From NCBI RefSeq assembly GCF_025961205.1, contig NZ_JAOQNH010000001.1:2008001-2072000 (forward strand): DNA of 64,000 bases, written 5' to 3'. Source of the DNA: Azospirillum fermentarium. GTDB taxonomy: Bacteria; Pseudomonadota; Alphaproteobacteria; Azospirillales; Azospirillaceae. Shown here one piece after another: positions 56,596 to 64,000 of this stretch. A program made the position numbers and the translations under genes. The notes under the pieces were generated by a model. It worked only from the letters and a program-made list of their open reading frames with translations. It did no database searches and was not told the origin of the DNA. Each line of letters begins with the position of its first letter. Within the stretch, counting starts at the first letter, position 1.

Positions 56596-58041
56596 TCAGG
56601 GCAGGGCGGCCATCCGCCCCATCAGCCGGGTGCGGATGGCGGTGACCGCGCATTGCAGCGGCCGGTCGTCGTCCGGCTTCACCGGAGCGGCGGCGACGTC
56701 GGGGCAGAAATCCTCCATCTGCCACGTGCTTTGCGCCGGCGGCGTCGGGGCGTGGGGGTCGCAGGCGGCGGGGTCGGCGTGGACCTCCTCCGGCGGCGGG
56801 CCGCCGTTGGGCACGGGCATGGCCGGGCGGATCTCCACATTGGGCTGTACGCCGAAGCAATCCACCAGCGCCCCCGACGGGCGGTAATAGCGCGCGGTGG
56901 TCAGGCGGATGCCCACGTCGCCCGACAGGGACGAAATGGTCTGCACCGATCCCTTGCCATAGCTGCGCACGCCGAACAGCAGGGCGCGGCCATGGTCCTG
57001 AAGCGCGCCGGCCACGATTTCGGAGGCCGAGGCCGAGCCGCTGTTGATCAGCACCACCACCGGCAGCCCGCTCATCAGGTCGCCGGGGGTGCCGCCGTAG
57101 CGGCGGTTTTCCGTGGGGTCGCGGCCGCGGACGGACACGATGTCCACCCCTTCCAGAAACTGGTCGGCCACACCGACCGCCTGATCCAGCAGGCCGCCGG
57201 GGTTGTTGCGCAGATCCACCACCGCGCCCATCAGGTTGCCGCGGGCCTGCCGGCGCAGATCATAGACCGCTTCCTCCAGGGCGTGGGTGGTCTGCTGGTT
57301 GAAGGCCGCGATGCGGATATAGGCCACGTCGCCTTCCAGCCGGGCGCGCACCGGCTGGATCTTCACCACCGCGCGCGTCAGCGCCACCTTGAAGGGCGTG
57401 TGGGTGTTGGCCCGCTGCATGGTCAGCGCCACCGACGTGCCCACCGGCCCGCGCATCTTCGCCACCGCGTCACGCAGGTTCAGCCCCTTGACCGGAGAAT
57501 CGTCGATCCGCGCGATCAGGTCGCCGGAACGCAGGCCCGCCCGCGCCGCGGGCGATCCGTCGATGGGCGAGACGACGCGGACCAGCCCACTGTCATCGTC
57601 CATCGTCACTTCGATGCCCAAGCCGCCGAACTCGCCCTGGGTCTGTTCGCGCATGTAGCGGAAGTGCTCGTTGTCGAGAAAGGCGGAATAAGGGTCGAGC
57701 GAGCTGAGCATGGCGTCAAGCCCGGCCTCGGTCAGGTCGCGGTCGGTGGCGCCGGGTTCTTCCGCCTTCTTCTTCCTGGCGCCCTCGATAGCCTTGTCCA
57801 CCAGGGCTTGGGGGGTGGTCGGGCGCACATATTCGGATCCGACCCGCCGCAGCACATCGGCAAACAACGCTACGTTGCGGTCGTTGGGCGGCGGAATGGT
57901 GCCGGAAGGACGCAGCCGGGCCATCTCGTGCCGGTAGCGGTCAAGGGCGCCGTTCAGTTCCGCCCGGCTGTTGGGCGATACGGCGCACGCGCTTCCGGTG
58001 GCCCACAGCAGCAGCAACAGCGCAAAAAAGATTTTCGCCAT
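56596..58041 (-). CDS. S41 family C-terminal processing peptidase (CtpA-like)
   Basis: A 481 aa exported serine protease. The ATG at 58041 starts a signal peptide (MAKIFFALLLLLWATGSACA) and has AGAGGA 8 bases upstream. A PDZ domain (about 140-225: GLGIEVTMDDDSG; AGLRSGDLIARID) precedes the protease core with the serine in GSASASEIVAGAL and the lysine in YGKGSVQTI. It trims or degrades periplasmic proteins. Confidence 0.92.
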   Translation of the reverse strand: MAKIFFALLLLLWATGSACAVSPNSRAELNGALDRYRHEMARLRPSGTIPPPNDRNVALFADVLRRVGSEYVRPTTPQALVDKAIEGARKKKAEEPGATDRDLTEAGLDAMLSSLDPYSAFLDNEHFRYMREQTQGEFGGLGIEVTMDDDSGLVRVVSPIDGSPAARAGLRSGDLIARIDDSPVKGLNLRDAVAKMRGPVGTSVALTMQRANTHTPFKVALTRAVVKIQPVRARLEGDVAYIRIAAFNQQTTHALEEAVYDLRRQARGNLMGAVVDLRNNPGGLLDQAVGVADQFLEGVDIVSVRGRDPTENRRYGGTPGDLMSGLPVVVLINSGSASASEIVAGALQDHGRALLFGVRSYGKGSVQTISSLSGDVGIRLTTARYYRPSGALVDCFGVQPNVEIRPAMPVPNGGPPPEEVHADPAACDPHAPTPPAQSTWQMEDFCPDVAAAPVKPDDDRPLQCAVTAIRTRLMGRMAALP

Positions 58042-58537
58042 CCTGCGGTCCTCTTGGCGGGGCATCAAGCCCGGCAACATCAATGACATCGATGCGTTCG
58101 TCCAGCGGTGCTAAGGCGCGGGTGAGGAGTGTTGGCCGCCCGGCCCATGGTGTCAAGCTACCACGCCCGCACGGCGATCACAATTTGCCCCGATGGCTTG
58201 AGGGGGGGGGCGGCAGGCGGGACGGAATGCGGGCGGATGGGCCACGCCTGTGCAATTTCCACGATGCGCTTTTACCCCCATGGAGGGAGCCTCGGCCGCC
58301 GGCCGGCAAGAATGGCAGGGGAAATCTCTGGGTGCCGAGGCGTTCCGGCGCCTTCATGCCAGTCAGCATATCATGGTATGAGAAAAATATACGCACACGA
58401 AGAATATTGATGATTTGGTTTCATACCATTGTGTCGGATTTATCTTTTCGGAAAACAGGCTCTATTCCTAAAAATCGGAATAAGAAAGCCGTGAAGTGTG
58501 CTATTTTTTGTGAAAACGACAAGAGGCGTATGGTTGT
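58042..58537. other. AT-richer divergent region upstream of the HTH-less PAS regulator
   Basis: This 496 base stretch separates the S41 protease (minus) from the first PAS regulator (plus). The left part is GC-rich and featureless to my eye; from about 58370 it becomes AT-rich. It contains a 9 bp inverted repeat ATGGTATGA/TCATACCAT (58373-58381, 58421-58429) and the operator-like and -10-like elements at 58464-58507. I see no gene. Confidence 0.6.
58464..58507 (+). promoter_or_regulatory. Operator-promoter element of the HTH-less PAS regulator
   Basis: ATTCC (58464-58468), 8 bases, GGAAT (58477-58481), then 20 bases and TATTTT at 58502, preceded by TGTGC. The same layout precedes the paralogous regulator at 59961 with identical spacing. 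The inverted half-sites overlap the expected -35 region, which suits a dimeric activator or repressor. Confidence 0.6.
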
Positions 58538-59503
58538 ATGTCTTTTCCATCCGCTGTTTCTGCCCTGCCGTCCCATGCCATCGGCCTGATTCAGGCGACG
58601 GAAGAGGTCGGGGGTGCGGTGCTGGTGTTCGATGGTGCGGACCGCATCGTCTGGGCCAATGACGCCCAGCGCATGCTGATGCCGTGCATTGGTTATGGGG
58701 ACGGCGATTGTTATGAGACTCTGTTTTGGGCGGCGCTGGCGGCTGGTCTGAACGGCAACAAGGCCGCCGGGCGCGACCCTCATGGTTGGTTGGCCATGGC
58801 GGTTGCGACGCGTCAGTCCAGCCCCAACCTGAATTTCGTCAACGAATACCCCAGCGGGCGGATGCTGGTGTCCCATCTGCGCTTGGACGACGGGTGGAGC
58901 GTCCAGTCGCGCATCGGCTATTCCGTGTCCGGCATCGCGCGCTTCTTTCCTGATTATGATGGCGGGGTGGGGGTGTTGTGGGTGCTGAAGATGCGGGAGC
59001 GGATCCGGCGTCTTCACACCGCATTCGATGATCTTCCGGTCGCCGTCGGGCTGGTGGACGCGGATGGGGGGCTGCTTCACCGGAATGCCGCCTTGGATGC
59101 CCTGCTGGCGGCGGGCGATGGGCTGAGGCTGGATGGGGGCGGGCGGGTCACCGCCACCGACGGCGGTGATGGTGTCGTTCTGACCCAGGCGCTGGGTTAT
59201 GTGGCGGGCGGGCTGCTGCCGTTGCTGTTCGTGCCGCTGCGCCGGTATCGGGCGCCGCCGCTGATGATGGCGGTGAACCGCGGCGATCTGGAGGGGACGG
59301 CGGTGGTCGCCATCTCTCATTTCGGTGCGGATCAAAAGGAATTGACGGCTTTGATCCGCCGGACGCTCGATCTTTCATCCGGCGAGACGCCGTGCGATTC
59401 GTGGGCTGCGCACCCGGCATCCGGCTTTTTGGCGGGGAAGCCCGGTGTTGTGGGCAGGGACGCTGCGGCTGCTGCCGCCAAACGGCAGGAGAGCCGCCAT
59501 TGA
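58538..59503 (+). CDS. PAS-type LuxR-family regulator paralogue lacking the HTH
   Basis: A 321 aa protein that aligns over residues 1 to about 283 with the regulator at 60032 (well over half identical by eye: VWANDAQRMLMPC; NLNFVNEYPSGRM; GIARFFPDYDGGVGVLWVLKM; VAVGLVDADGGLLHRNAAL). Both have two PAS-like regions (about 25-140 and 160-260). After LIRRTLDLSS the alignment stops: instead of a LuxR HTH there is a 38 residue Ala-rich tail ending KRQESRH. No HTH was found in the other two frames. By analogy with Agrobacterium TrlR it could inhibit its full-length partner; this is inference. Confidence 0.75.
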   Translation: MSFPSAVSALPSHAIGLIQATEEVGGAVLVFDGADRIVWANDAQRMLMPCIGYGDGDCYETLFWAALAAGLNGNKAAGRDPHGWLAMAVATRQSSPNLNFVNEYPSGRMLVSHLRLDDGWSVQSRIGYSVSGIARFFPDYDGGVGVLWVLKMRERIRRLHTAFDDLPVAVGLVDADGGLLHRNAALDALLAAGDGLRLDGGGRVTATDGGDGVVLTQALGYVAGGLLPLLFVPLRRYRAPPLMMAVNRGDLEGTAVVAISHFGADQKELTALIRRTLDLSSGETPCDSWAAHPASGFLAGKPGVVGRDAAAAAAKRQESRH

Positions 59504-60031
59504 CCGGAGAGGATGGTGCTGCCCCCTGCCGTTCGGGCGTAAGTGGGTGTTCGCTGATGAAAAGTGCGTTTGAGTAGAGTTTTCTTTTGATTGAATTCGT
59601 TTCTGGTGTGTGCGGCTGTTATGATTTTTCTTTTCATGGTGATATGTTGTTTTTGTTCTTTCATCTTTTAATAAAATAAGCTTTGGCGTCTTGTTTCGAA
59701 GGGCGTGATGCGTTTTTCTTGTGTTTTGGAAGTATTTTTCGATGGGACTTTTAATGATCTTCACGAAATATAAGTTCGCAATTGGTGATATTTTTTAATG
59801 ATTTTGGTTTTTGATTAACTATTCAGTCGATATTTTTCTATTTTCCTCAAGTCTAAAACATACGGTGATATGCTTTCATTCTGTGATGTGCTTGTTTTTA
59901 TATTCAATGTATTTTTAATCACGCATTTGTATGATGAAAATAGGAGCCATCTCTCTGGGCATTCCCAAAAATCGGAATGACATGGCGCCATTCTGTGTTA
60001 TGGTCGGTCAAACAACACTTGGCTTATCCTC
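59504..60031. other. AT-rich intergenic region between the two PAS regulators
   Basis: This 528 base stretch is strikingly AT-rich from about 59570 to 59990, unlike the rest of the window. I see no credible gene in it. It contains the operator-promoter element at 59961-60004 and several T-runs. The composition suggests acquired DNA or a silenced regulatory region. Confidence 0.65.
59961..60004 (+). promoter_or_regulatory. Operator-promoter element of the PAS-LuxR regulator
   Basis: ATTCC (59961-59965), 8 bases, GGAAT (59974-59978), then 20 bases and TATGGT at 59999, preceded by TGTGT. Layout and spacing match the element at 58464, while the bases between the motifs differ. The regulator ATG is 53 bases downstream of the second half-site (56 for the other gene). 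Confidence 0.6.
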
Positions 60032-61093
60032 ATGTCCCTTCCTCTTGCCGTGGCTGAGTTGCCGTCACCGGCTATCGAGTTGGTCCGTGCGACCGACGAG
60101 GCCGGAGGCACGATCGTGGTGTTCGATGCGTCCGACCACATCGTCTGGGCGAATGAGGCGCAGCGGACCCTGATGCCGTGCAACAGCTATGGGTCGGAAG
60201 AAACCTATGAAAGCCTGTTCTGGAGCATCCTGCGGTCGGGGAAGGTTGGGAACAAGGCCGCGTTCGACGATCCTCATTCGTGGTTGGCCAAGGCGGTCGC
60301 CGCGCGCCAGTGCAGTTCAAATCTGAATTTCGTCAATGTCTATCCCTGGGGACGAATGATCGTGTCGCTCCTGCGTCTTGAGGACGGGCGGAGTATTCAG
60401 TCGCGGATCGATTACAAGACATCGGGGATCGCGCGCCTCTTTCCCGATTTCGACGGCGGGGTGGGGGTGCTTTGGGCTTTGAAGATGCAGCAGCGCATGC
60501 GCAGCCTGCAGACCGCGCTCGATGCCCTGTCGGTCGCGGTGGGGCTGGTCGATGCGCGGGGGTGCGTGCTTCATCGGAACGCCAGCCTGGCGGATCTTCT
60601 GGCCGTCGGCGACGGGCTCGGCGTGGATGAGGGCGGCGTTGTGGTGGCCACCGATGAATGCGACGGGATCGTCCTGGCGCAGGCTTTGGAAAATGTGTCC
60701 CGCGGAGCGATCCCCCATCAATTCGTGCCGCTGCGCCGCCGCAACGGATCGCCTTTGATGATGGCGGTCAGCCGCGGCGACTCCGTTGGGACCGCCGTCA
60801 TCGCCGTATCCCGCTTCGGAGAGGATCAGGCCGAACTGGCCGCGACGATCCGTCAGGCGCTGAACATAACACCTGCCGAAGCCGAAGTAATTTCAGGTAT
60901 TGGCACGGGTATGTCTGTGTCTGAGATTGCTGCGGCTCGTGGCGTGACAGAGGATACTGCCTACAAACAGATTAAATCGGTTCGTAACGCCATGCGGCGG
61001 TCCCGGTTCGCGGCCAATGATTTGGCGGGTATTGCAAGCTTGGTAACAAAAATTGCCGCTATTTCAAGACCGTATAGAAAATACAGCCATTAA
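60032..61093 (+). CDS. PAS domain LuxR-type transcriptional regulator
   Basis: A 353 aa regulator. Two PAS-like regions (about 25-140: VVFDASDHIVWANEAQ; about 160-260: VAVGLVDARGCVLHRNASL) precede a C-terminal LuxR HTH (about 280-325: ITPAEAEVISGIGTGMS, VSEIAAARGVTEDTAYKQIKSV). The signal is unknown; no acyl-homoserine-lactone domain is present. There is no strong ribosome site before the ATG. Its neighbours are its HTH-less paralogue and an AT-rich stretch. Confidence 0.85.
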   Translation: MSLPLAVAELPSPAIELVRATDEAGGTIVVFDASDHIVWANEAQRTLMPCNSYGSEETYESLFWSILRSGKVGNKAAFDDPHSWLAKAVAARQCSSNLNFVNVYPWGRMIVSLLRLEDGRSIQSRIDYKTSGIARLFPDFDGGVGVLWALKMQQRMRSLQTALDALSVAVGLVDARGCVLHRNASLADLLAVGDGLGVDEGGVVVATDECDGIVLAQALENVSRGAIPHQFVPLRRRNGSPLMMAVSRGDSVGTAVIAVSRFGEDQAELAATIRQALNITPAEAEVISGIGTGMSVSEIAAARGVTEDTAYKQIKSVRNAMRRSRFAANDLAGIASLVTKIAAISRPYRKYSH

Positions 61094-61377
61094 CAAGTGT
61101 TTTTCGGTGATTTTTTGTTGACCCTTTTAGGGCTTTCTGATATTGAAAAAGTAGAAAAGGTTTTTGTTCTGTGATGCAGGCGTGTGGTTCCGGCTTGGTG
61201 TGTGCTGCATTCGATGGTGTTGGCGAAGGATTGCGCCGTTACATACTTATGCAGCCGGTTTGCCCTCGGGGTTCCACCGCGTCGGTGTGTGTAGAGGCAA
61301 GAGTGCTGTTGGGTTGCTTCCGTGAACGCTTCCGCAAGGATGGCTTCTGGTGTGAAGCGGATGGGGCGTAAACGGCA

Positions 61378-61407
61378 AACGCCCGGTTGGTGGCACAACC
61401 GGGCGTT
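61378..61407. terminator. Perfect 12 bp hairpin in the long intergenic region
   Basis: AACGCCCGGTTG (61378-61389) and CAACCGGGCGTT (61396-61407) are exact inverted repeats around a 6 base loop. The tail (CTGTCGG) lacks a T-run, so termination is plausible but not proven. Confidence 0.45.
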
Positions 61408-61464
61408 CTGTCGGCGGTCCCAAAAATGGGCGCAACGTTGATCTGCATAAGGCTTGGAGACGCT

Positions 61465-61545
61465 ATGAAGATCGAAACAGAAGATACCCCCTTGATGGGA
61501 AAGCGCAAGTCCCGAATGGCAGGGCTTGGTTTTACATCCGGTTAG
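61465..61545 (+). CDS. Possible 26 aa peptide gene
   Basis: An ATG at 61465 follows TTGGAG at a suitable distance and runs 26 codons to TAG. The peptide begins MKIETEDTPLMGKRKSRMAG and ends GFTSG. It is acidic then basic with no cysteines and no signal sequence. I do not recognise it. It is too short to judge by codon use. Confidence 0.3.
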   Translation: MKIETEDTPLMGKRKSRMAGLGFTSG

Positions 61546-61758
61546 CCGTCAGGTTCTCAATATCATCTTTGCGTGCCAACACAGCGGGCGTATGCGCGGT
61601 CCGTTGTACTGGCTGCAAGGATAGCGTGCAAGCGGCGCCGGGTGATGGGAATGACAGAAAGACCATTCTGTCGCTCTTTCATCCTTCGATAGCCCATCCA
61701 ACTCAAGACCCCATCATGACATGCCCAGGCCGTACGCAGGGGCGAAGGAGGTTTCATC

Positions 61759-62019
61759 ATGCTGCATAACAAGCGTCCCGCCCTGCGGCTGGTCACCAAG
61801 AAATCGGCACCGGTTTCCCAGCCCCCGCGCAGCCGGGCTCTGGAAAATGCCCTGGCAGCCGTCTCCGAATTGTGCGCCAACGTCGGTACGCCGGCTGGGA
61901 TTGATCTGGATCTTTACCTGGAAAGCATCGACGCCGGGATGACCGAGACCCAGGCGCTGGCTCTGGCCCGTCAGGGGCAGGATGCACCGCTGGCCGTCAA
62001 TGCCGACGCGGCCCGCTGA
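61759..62019 (+). CDS. Hypothetical protein, 86 aa
   Basis: A small soluble protein with a strong ribosome site (GAAGGAGG) 9 bases before the ATG. It has a basic N-terminus (MLHNKRPALRLVTKKSAP) and a helical C-terminal half (ENALAAVSELCANVGTPAG; ETQALALARQGQDA). I do not recognise a family. It lies between the regulator island and the convergent hyp genes. Confidence 0.6.
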   Translation: MLHNKRPALRLVTKKSAPVSQPPRSRALENALAAVSELCANVGTPAGIDLDLYLESIDAGMTETQALALARQGQDAPLAVNADAAR

Positions 62020-62110
62020 CGACCCATGGGCCCGCTGACCATGGGGATGCCGGCGTGATGACGGGGATCGCGATGCCGCCGCTGGACCGGTGAATCATCT
62101 CCGGTGACCA

Positions 62111-62127
62111 GCGGGGCTTTGCCCCGC
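62111..62127. terminator. Hairpin between the 86 aa gene and hypE
   Basis: GCGGGGC (62111-62117) pairs with GCCCCGC (62121-62127) around TTT; on the plus strand it is followed by CGGCCTTT. It lies between converging genes and could serve either. Confidence 0.5.
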
Positions 62128-62151
62128 CGGCCTTTCAAAGACGTTGTGCCG

Positions 62152-63198
62152 TCAGCAGATCCGCGGAAGCTGTTCGCCCGTCAGCCAATCGACGATGCGC
62201 TTTCCGCCGAACCGTGTTTCCATCTGCACGAAATGATGGCGGTCGTCCTGCACCCGTCCAATGGCCGCGGCATCCGCGCCCAGCGGGTGTGAGCGCATGG
62301 CGGCCAGCAGGGCCGCGGCGTCGGCCTCGGCGCAGATGGCGATCAGCTTTCCTTCGTTCGCCACATAGAGCGGGTCGAGCCCCAGCAATTCGCACGCCGC
62401 CGCCACCTCCGGGCGCAGCGGGATGTCGGCTTCACGGATCACCATCCCGACACCCGACTGGTGGGCGATTTCATTCAGCGTCGTCGCCAGCCCGCCGCGG
62501 GTGGGGTCGCGCAGCACATGCACATCGGGCACCGCCGCCACCATGGCCGCCACCAGCCCGTGCAGCGACGCGGCGTCCGACAGCACCTCCGTTTCAAAAC
62601 CCAGGTTCTCGCGGGTGGACATGATGGCCACCCCATGGTCGCCCATGGTGCCGCTGACCAGAATCACGTCGCCCGCCGCCGCCCGGTCGCCCGAGGGCGC
62701 CACCCCCGGCGGCACAACGCCGATGCCGGTGGTGGTGATGAACACGCCGTCGCCCTTGCCCCGTTCCACGACCTTGGTGTCGCCGGTGGCGATGGGCACG
62801 CCGGCCTCATTGGCCGCTGCGGCCATGCTGTCCACGATGCGTTTCAGGTCGGCGAGCGGGAAACCTTCCTCCAGGATGAAACCGGCGGTCAGGCAGATGG
62901 GCACCGCTCCGGCCATGGCCACGTCGTTCACCGTGCCGTGCACCGCCAGCTTGCCGATGTCGCCGCCGGGAAAGAACAGCGGCGAGACCACGAAGCCGTC
63001 GGTGGACACCACCATGCGTCCCGGTGGCGGGTCGAACGCCGCCTGATCGTTGCCCTGGGCCAGCAGGGGGTTGGCGAAGGCGGCGGCGAACAGGTCGCGC
63101 ACCAGTTGCGCCATGGCCTTGCCCCCGGACCCATGGGTCATGTCCACGGTACCGTTGACGAGATCGAGGGGGCGGGCGAACAGGCGGTCGGCGGGCAT
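62152..63198 (-). CDS. hypE: Hydrogenase maturation protein HypE
   Basis: A 348 aa PurM-like enzyme that dehydrates the carbamoyl group to the cyanide ligand of [NiFe] hydrogenase. It has TMTHGSGGK-type start (VDMTHGSGGKAMAQL), VHGTVNDVAMAGAVP, ATGDTKVVERG and DPTRGGLATTLNE. It ends in PRIC, with the C-terminal cysteine that carries the carbamoyl group. hypC lies 32 bases upstream. Confidence 0.96.
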   Translation of the reverse strand: MPADRLFARPLDLVNGTVDMTHGSGGKAMAQLVRDLFAAAFANPLLAQGNDQAAFDPPPGRMVVSTDGFVVSPLFFPGGDIGKLAVHGTVNDVAMAGAVPICLTAGFILEEGFPLADLKRIVDSMAAAANEAGVPIATGDTKVVERGKGDGVFITTTGIGVVPPGVAPSGDRAAAGDVILVSGTMGDHGVAIMSTRENLGFETEVLSDAASLHGLVAAMVAAVPDVHVLRDPTRGGLATTLNEIAHQSGVGMVIREADIPLRPEVAAACELLGLDPLYVANEGKLIAICAEADAAALLAAMRSHPLGADAAAIGRVQDDRHHFVQMETRFGGKRIVDWLTGEQLPRIC

Positions 63199-63230
63199 GG
63201 GAAATGTCCGTGAATAAGATAGTGGAAGGG

Positions 63231-63476
63231 TCAGGTGTTGGGCTGGGCCGCCGCTGCGGTGGGCACGCCGGCTTCGGCCAGCAGAGCCAGGGTGCGCTCG
63301 GCCTCGTCCTGATTCAGGCGGTTGAGGGCGTAGCCGACGTGGACGATGACGTAATCGTCAATGGCGATCCCCTCCACCAGCGCCAGCGACACGGTGGAGC
63401 GTACGCCCCCCAGGCTGACCACGGCGCGGTCGTCGTCCAGCAGTTCCACCACGCGGGCCGGTACGGCAAGGCACAT
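63231..63476 (-). CDS. hypC: Hydrogenase maturation protein HypC
   Basis: An 81 aa chaperone with the invariant start MCLAVPARVVEL, whose Cys2 binds the iron centre. It shuttles iron with HypD to the hydrogenase large subunit. It starts 3 bases after hypF ends. No hypD follows before hypE. Confidence 0.95.
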   Translation of the reverse strand: MCLAVPARVVELLDDDRAVVSLGGVRSTVSLALVEGIAIDDYVIVHVGYALNRLNQDEAERTLALLAEAGVPTAAAAQPNT

Positions 63477-63479
63477 CGC

Positions 63480-64000
63480 TCAACTTCCTTCTTCCATACG
63501 GCGCAGGCCCGCGGCCCACGCCTGTCCCAACGCCAGCCCGCCGTCGTTGGCCGGGGCCAGCCGGGGCAGCCGGGCGGTGACGCCGTGGGCGGCGAACCCC
63601 TCCACCAGCAGACCGGCCAGAACCCCGTTCATCAGGCACCCGCCCGACAGGGCCACCTCGGCCAGGCCCCGGCGGGCCAGTTCCGGCAGGGTCCAGTCCA
63701 CCAGCGCGGCGGCGATGGTGCCATGGAACAGATCCGCGCCGTCCGCGGCATTGACCTGCAACAATTCTTCCAGCAGCGGCAGCAGATCCAGACAGCCGTC
63801 GGCCATGCGCCAGCCGCCGGCCAGCACCCGCGGGCGGGTGACCAGGGATTCCAGAGCCATCGGCGCCTCTCCCTCGTACCCCGCCACCGCGCGCACGCCC
63901 AGGATACCGCACGCCGCGTCGAACCACCGCCCGCAGGACGTGGTGAGAGGCGCGTTGATCCCCCCCTCGATCATCCGCCGCACCCCCGTCGCCGGGCCGT
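63480..64000 (-). CDS. hypF: Carbamoyltransferase HypF, C-terminal part (partial)
   Basis: The last 173 residues of HypF; the gene begins beyond the window edge. The segment GINAPLTTSCGRWFDAACGILGV and the later VALSGGCLMNGVL and LAPANDGGLALGQAWA are the Kae1-like C-terminal domain that makes the thiocarboxamide for the cyanide ligand. Its end abuts hypC. Confidence 0.93.
   Translation of the reverse strand, partial: GPATGVRRMIEGGINAPLTTSCGRWFDAACGILGVRAVAGYEGEAPMALESLVTRPRVLAGGWRMADGCLDLLPLLEELLQVNAADGADLFHGTIAAALVDWTLPELARRGLAEVALSGGCLMNGVLAGLLVEGFAAHGVTARLPRLAPANDGGLALGQAWAAGLRRMEEGS

Larger units (their letters stand above)
61094..61758. other. Long intergenic region after the PAS-LuxR gene
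   Basis: This 665 base stretch starts AT-rich and returns to genome composition. It holds a weak promoter candidate TTGACC (61118-61123), 17 bases, TATTGA (61141-61146); a perfect 12 bp hairpin at 61378-61407; and a possible 26 codon gene at 61465. No conserved larger gene is visible. Confidence 0.55.

Noticed and set aside
59392..59577. Shifted-frame continuation of the HTH-less regulator
   Set aside because: I looked in the other frames for a lost LuxR HTH; none reads like one, so a simple frameshift does not explain the loss.
61171..61371. 66 codon frame with several cysteines in the long intergenic region
   Set aside because: Weak start, mixed composition and no recognisable family; it overlaps no conserved signal. 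Cysteine count alone is not support.

Overview
The window is GC-rich, densely packed chromosomal DNA from an alphaproteobacterium, most likely a Rhodospirillales/Azospirillum-type organism. This rests on codon use, on the gene order argS - SPOR protein - nagZ - M50 protease - scpA - scpB, on yajC-secD-secF followed by an Mth938-like gene, on a form II CO-dehydrogenase-like cluster, on a TAXI-TRAP transporter, and on many PAS-type signalling proteins. No rRNA, tRNA, CRISPR array, insertion sequence or prophage was recognised.

Layout. 1-1322: end of an ABC importer (permease tail and NMT1-like binding protein). 1334-2359: unknown protein. 2466-12999 (minus strand): a molybdenum hydroxylase cluster running small [2Fe-2S] subunit, large molybdopterin subunit, FAD subunit, MoxR-type ATPase, VWA protein, two XdhC-type maturation factors, a MoeA-like/MobA-like fusion, then a periplasmic 5'-nucleotidase. 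The large subunit carries AYRGAGR, the form II signature, not the form I AYXCSFR. 13282-16748: TAXI-type TRAP transporter with a DUF1850 partner. 16753-26349: DUF1194 protein, mutY, an ABC exporter, a TusA-like protein with a DUF2478-DUF364 fusion, an EAL-CBS-GGDEF protein, xthA, erpA and small unknowns. 26481-33755: dgt, argS, SPOR protein, nagZ, M50 protease, scpA, scpB. 33839-38508: DUF815 ATPase, then yajC-secD-secF-Mth938.

38569-49136 is a signalling block made of two consecutive kinase plus receiver-protein pairs. Each pair has a PAS-rich hybrid histidine kinase followed by a 635-667 aa protein with a C-terminal receiver domain and a long helical N-terminal region that I cannot assign. 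The first kinase starts with a LysR-type winged helix, which is unusual. 49133-58041 holds an alpha/beta hydrolase, cobU-cobQ, mlaE-mlaF, alr, dnaB and an S41 protease.

58042-62150 is an AT-richer island with two paralogous PAS-type regulators. The second has a LuxR-type HTH; the first has lost it. Both are preceded by the same inverted repeat (ATTCC-N8-GGAAT) and a -10-like TGTGYTAT at identical spacing. This looks like a small self-contained regulatory circuit and is the best candidate for something undescribed. The window ends in hydrogenase maturation genes hypE, hypC and hypF (partial), with hypD absent from its usual place.

All function calls come from motifs and gene order read by eye. 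Domain boundaries are approximate.
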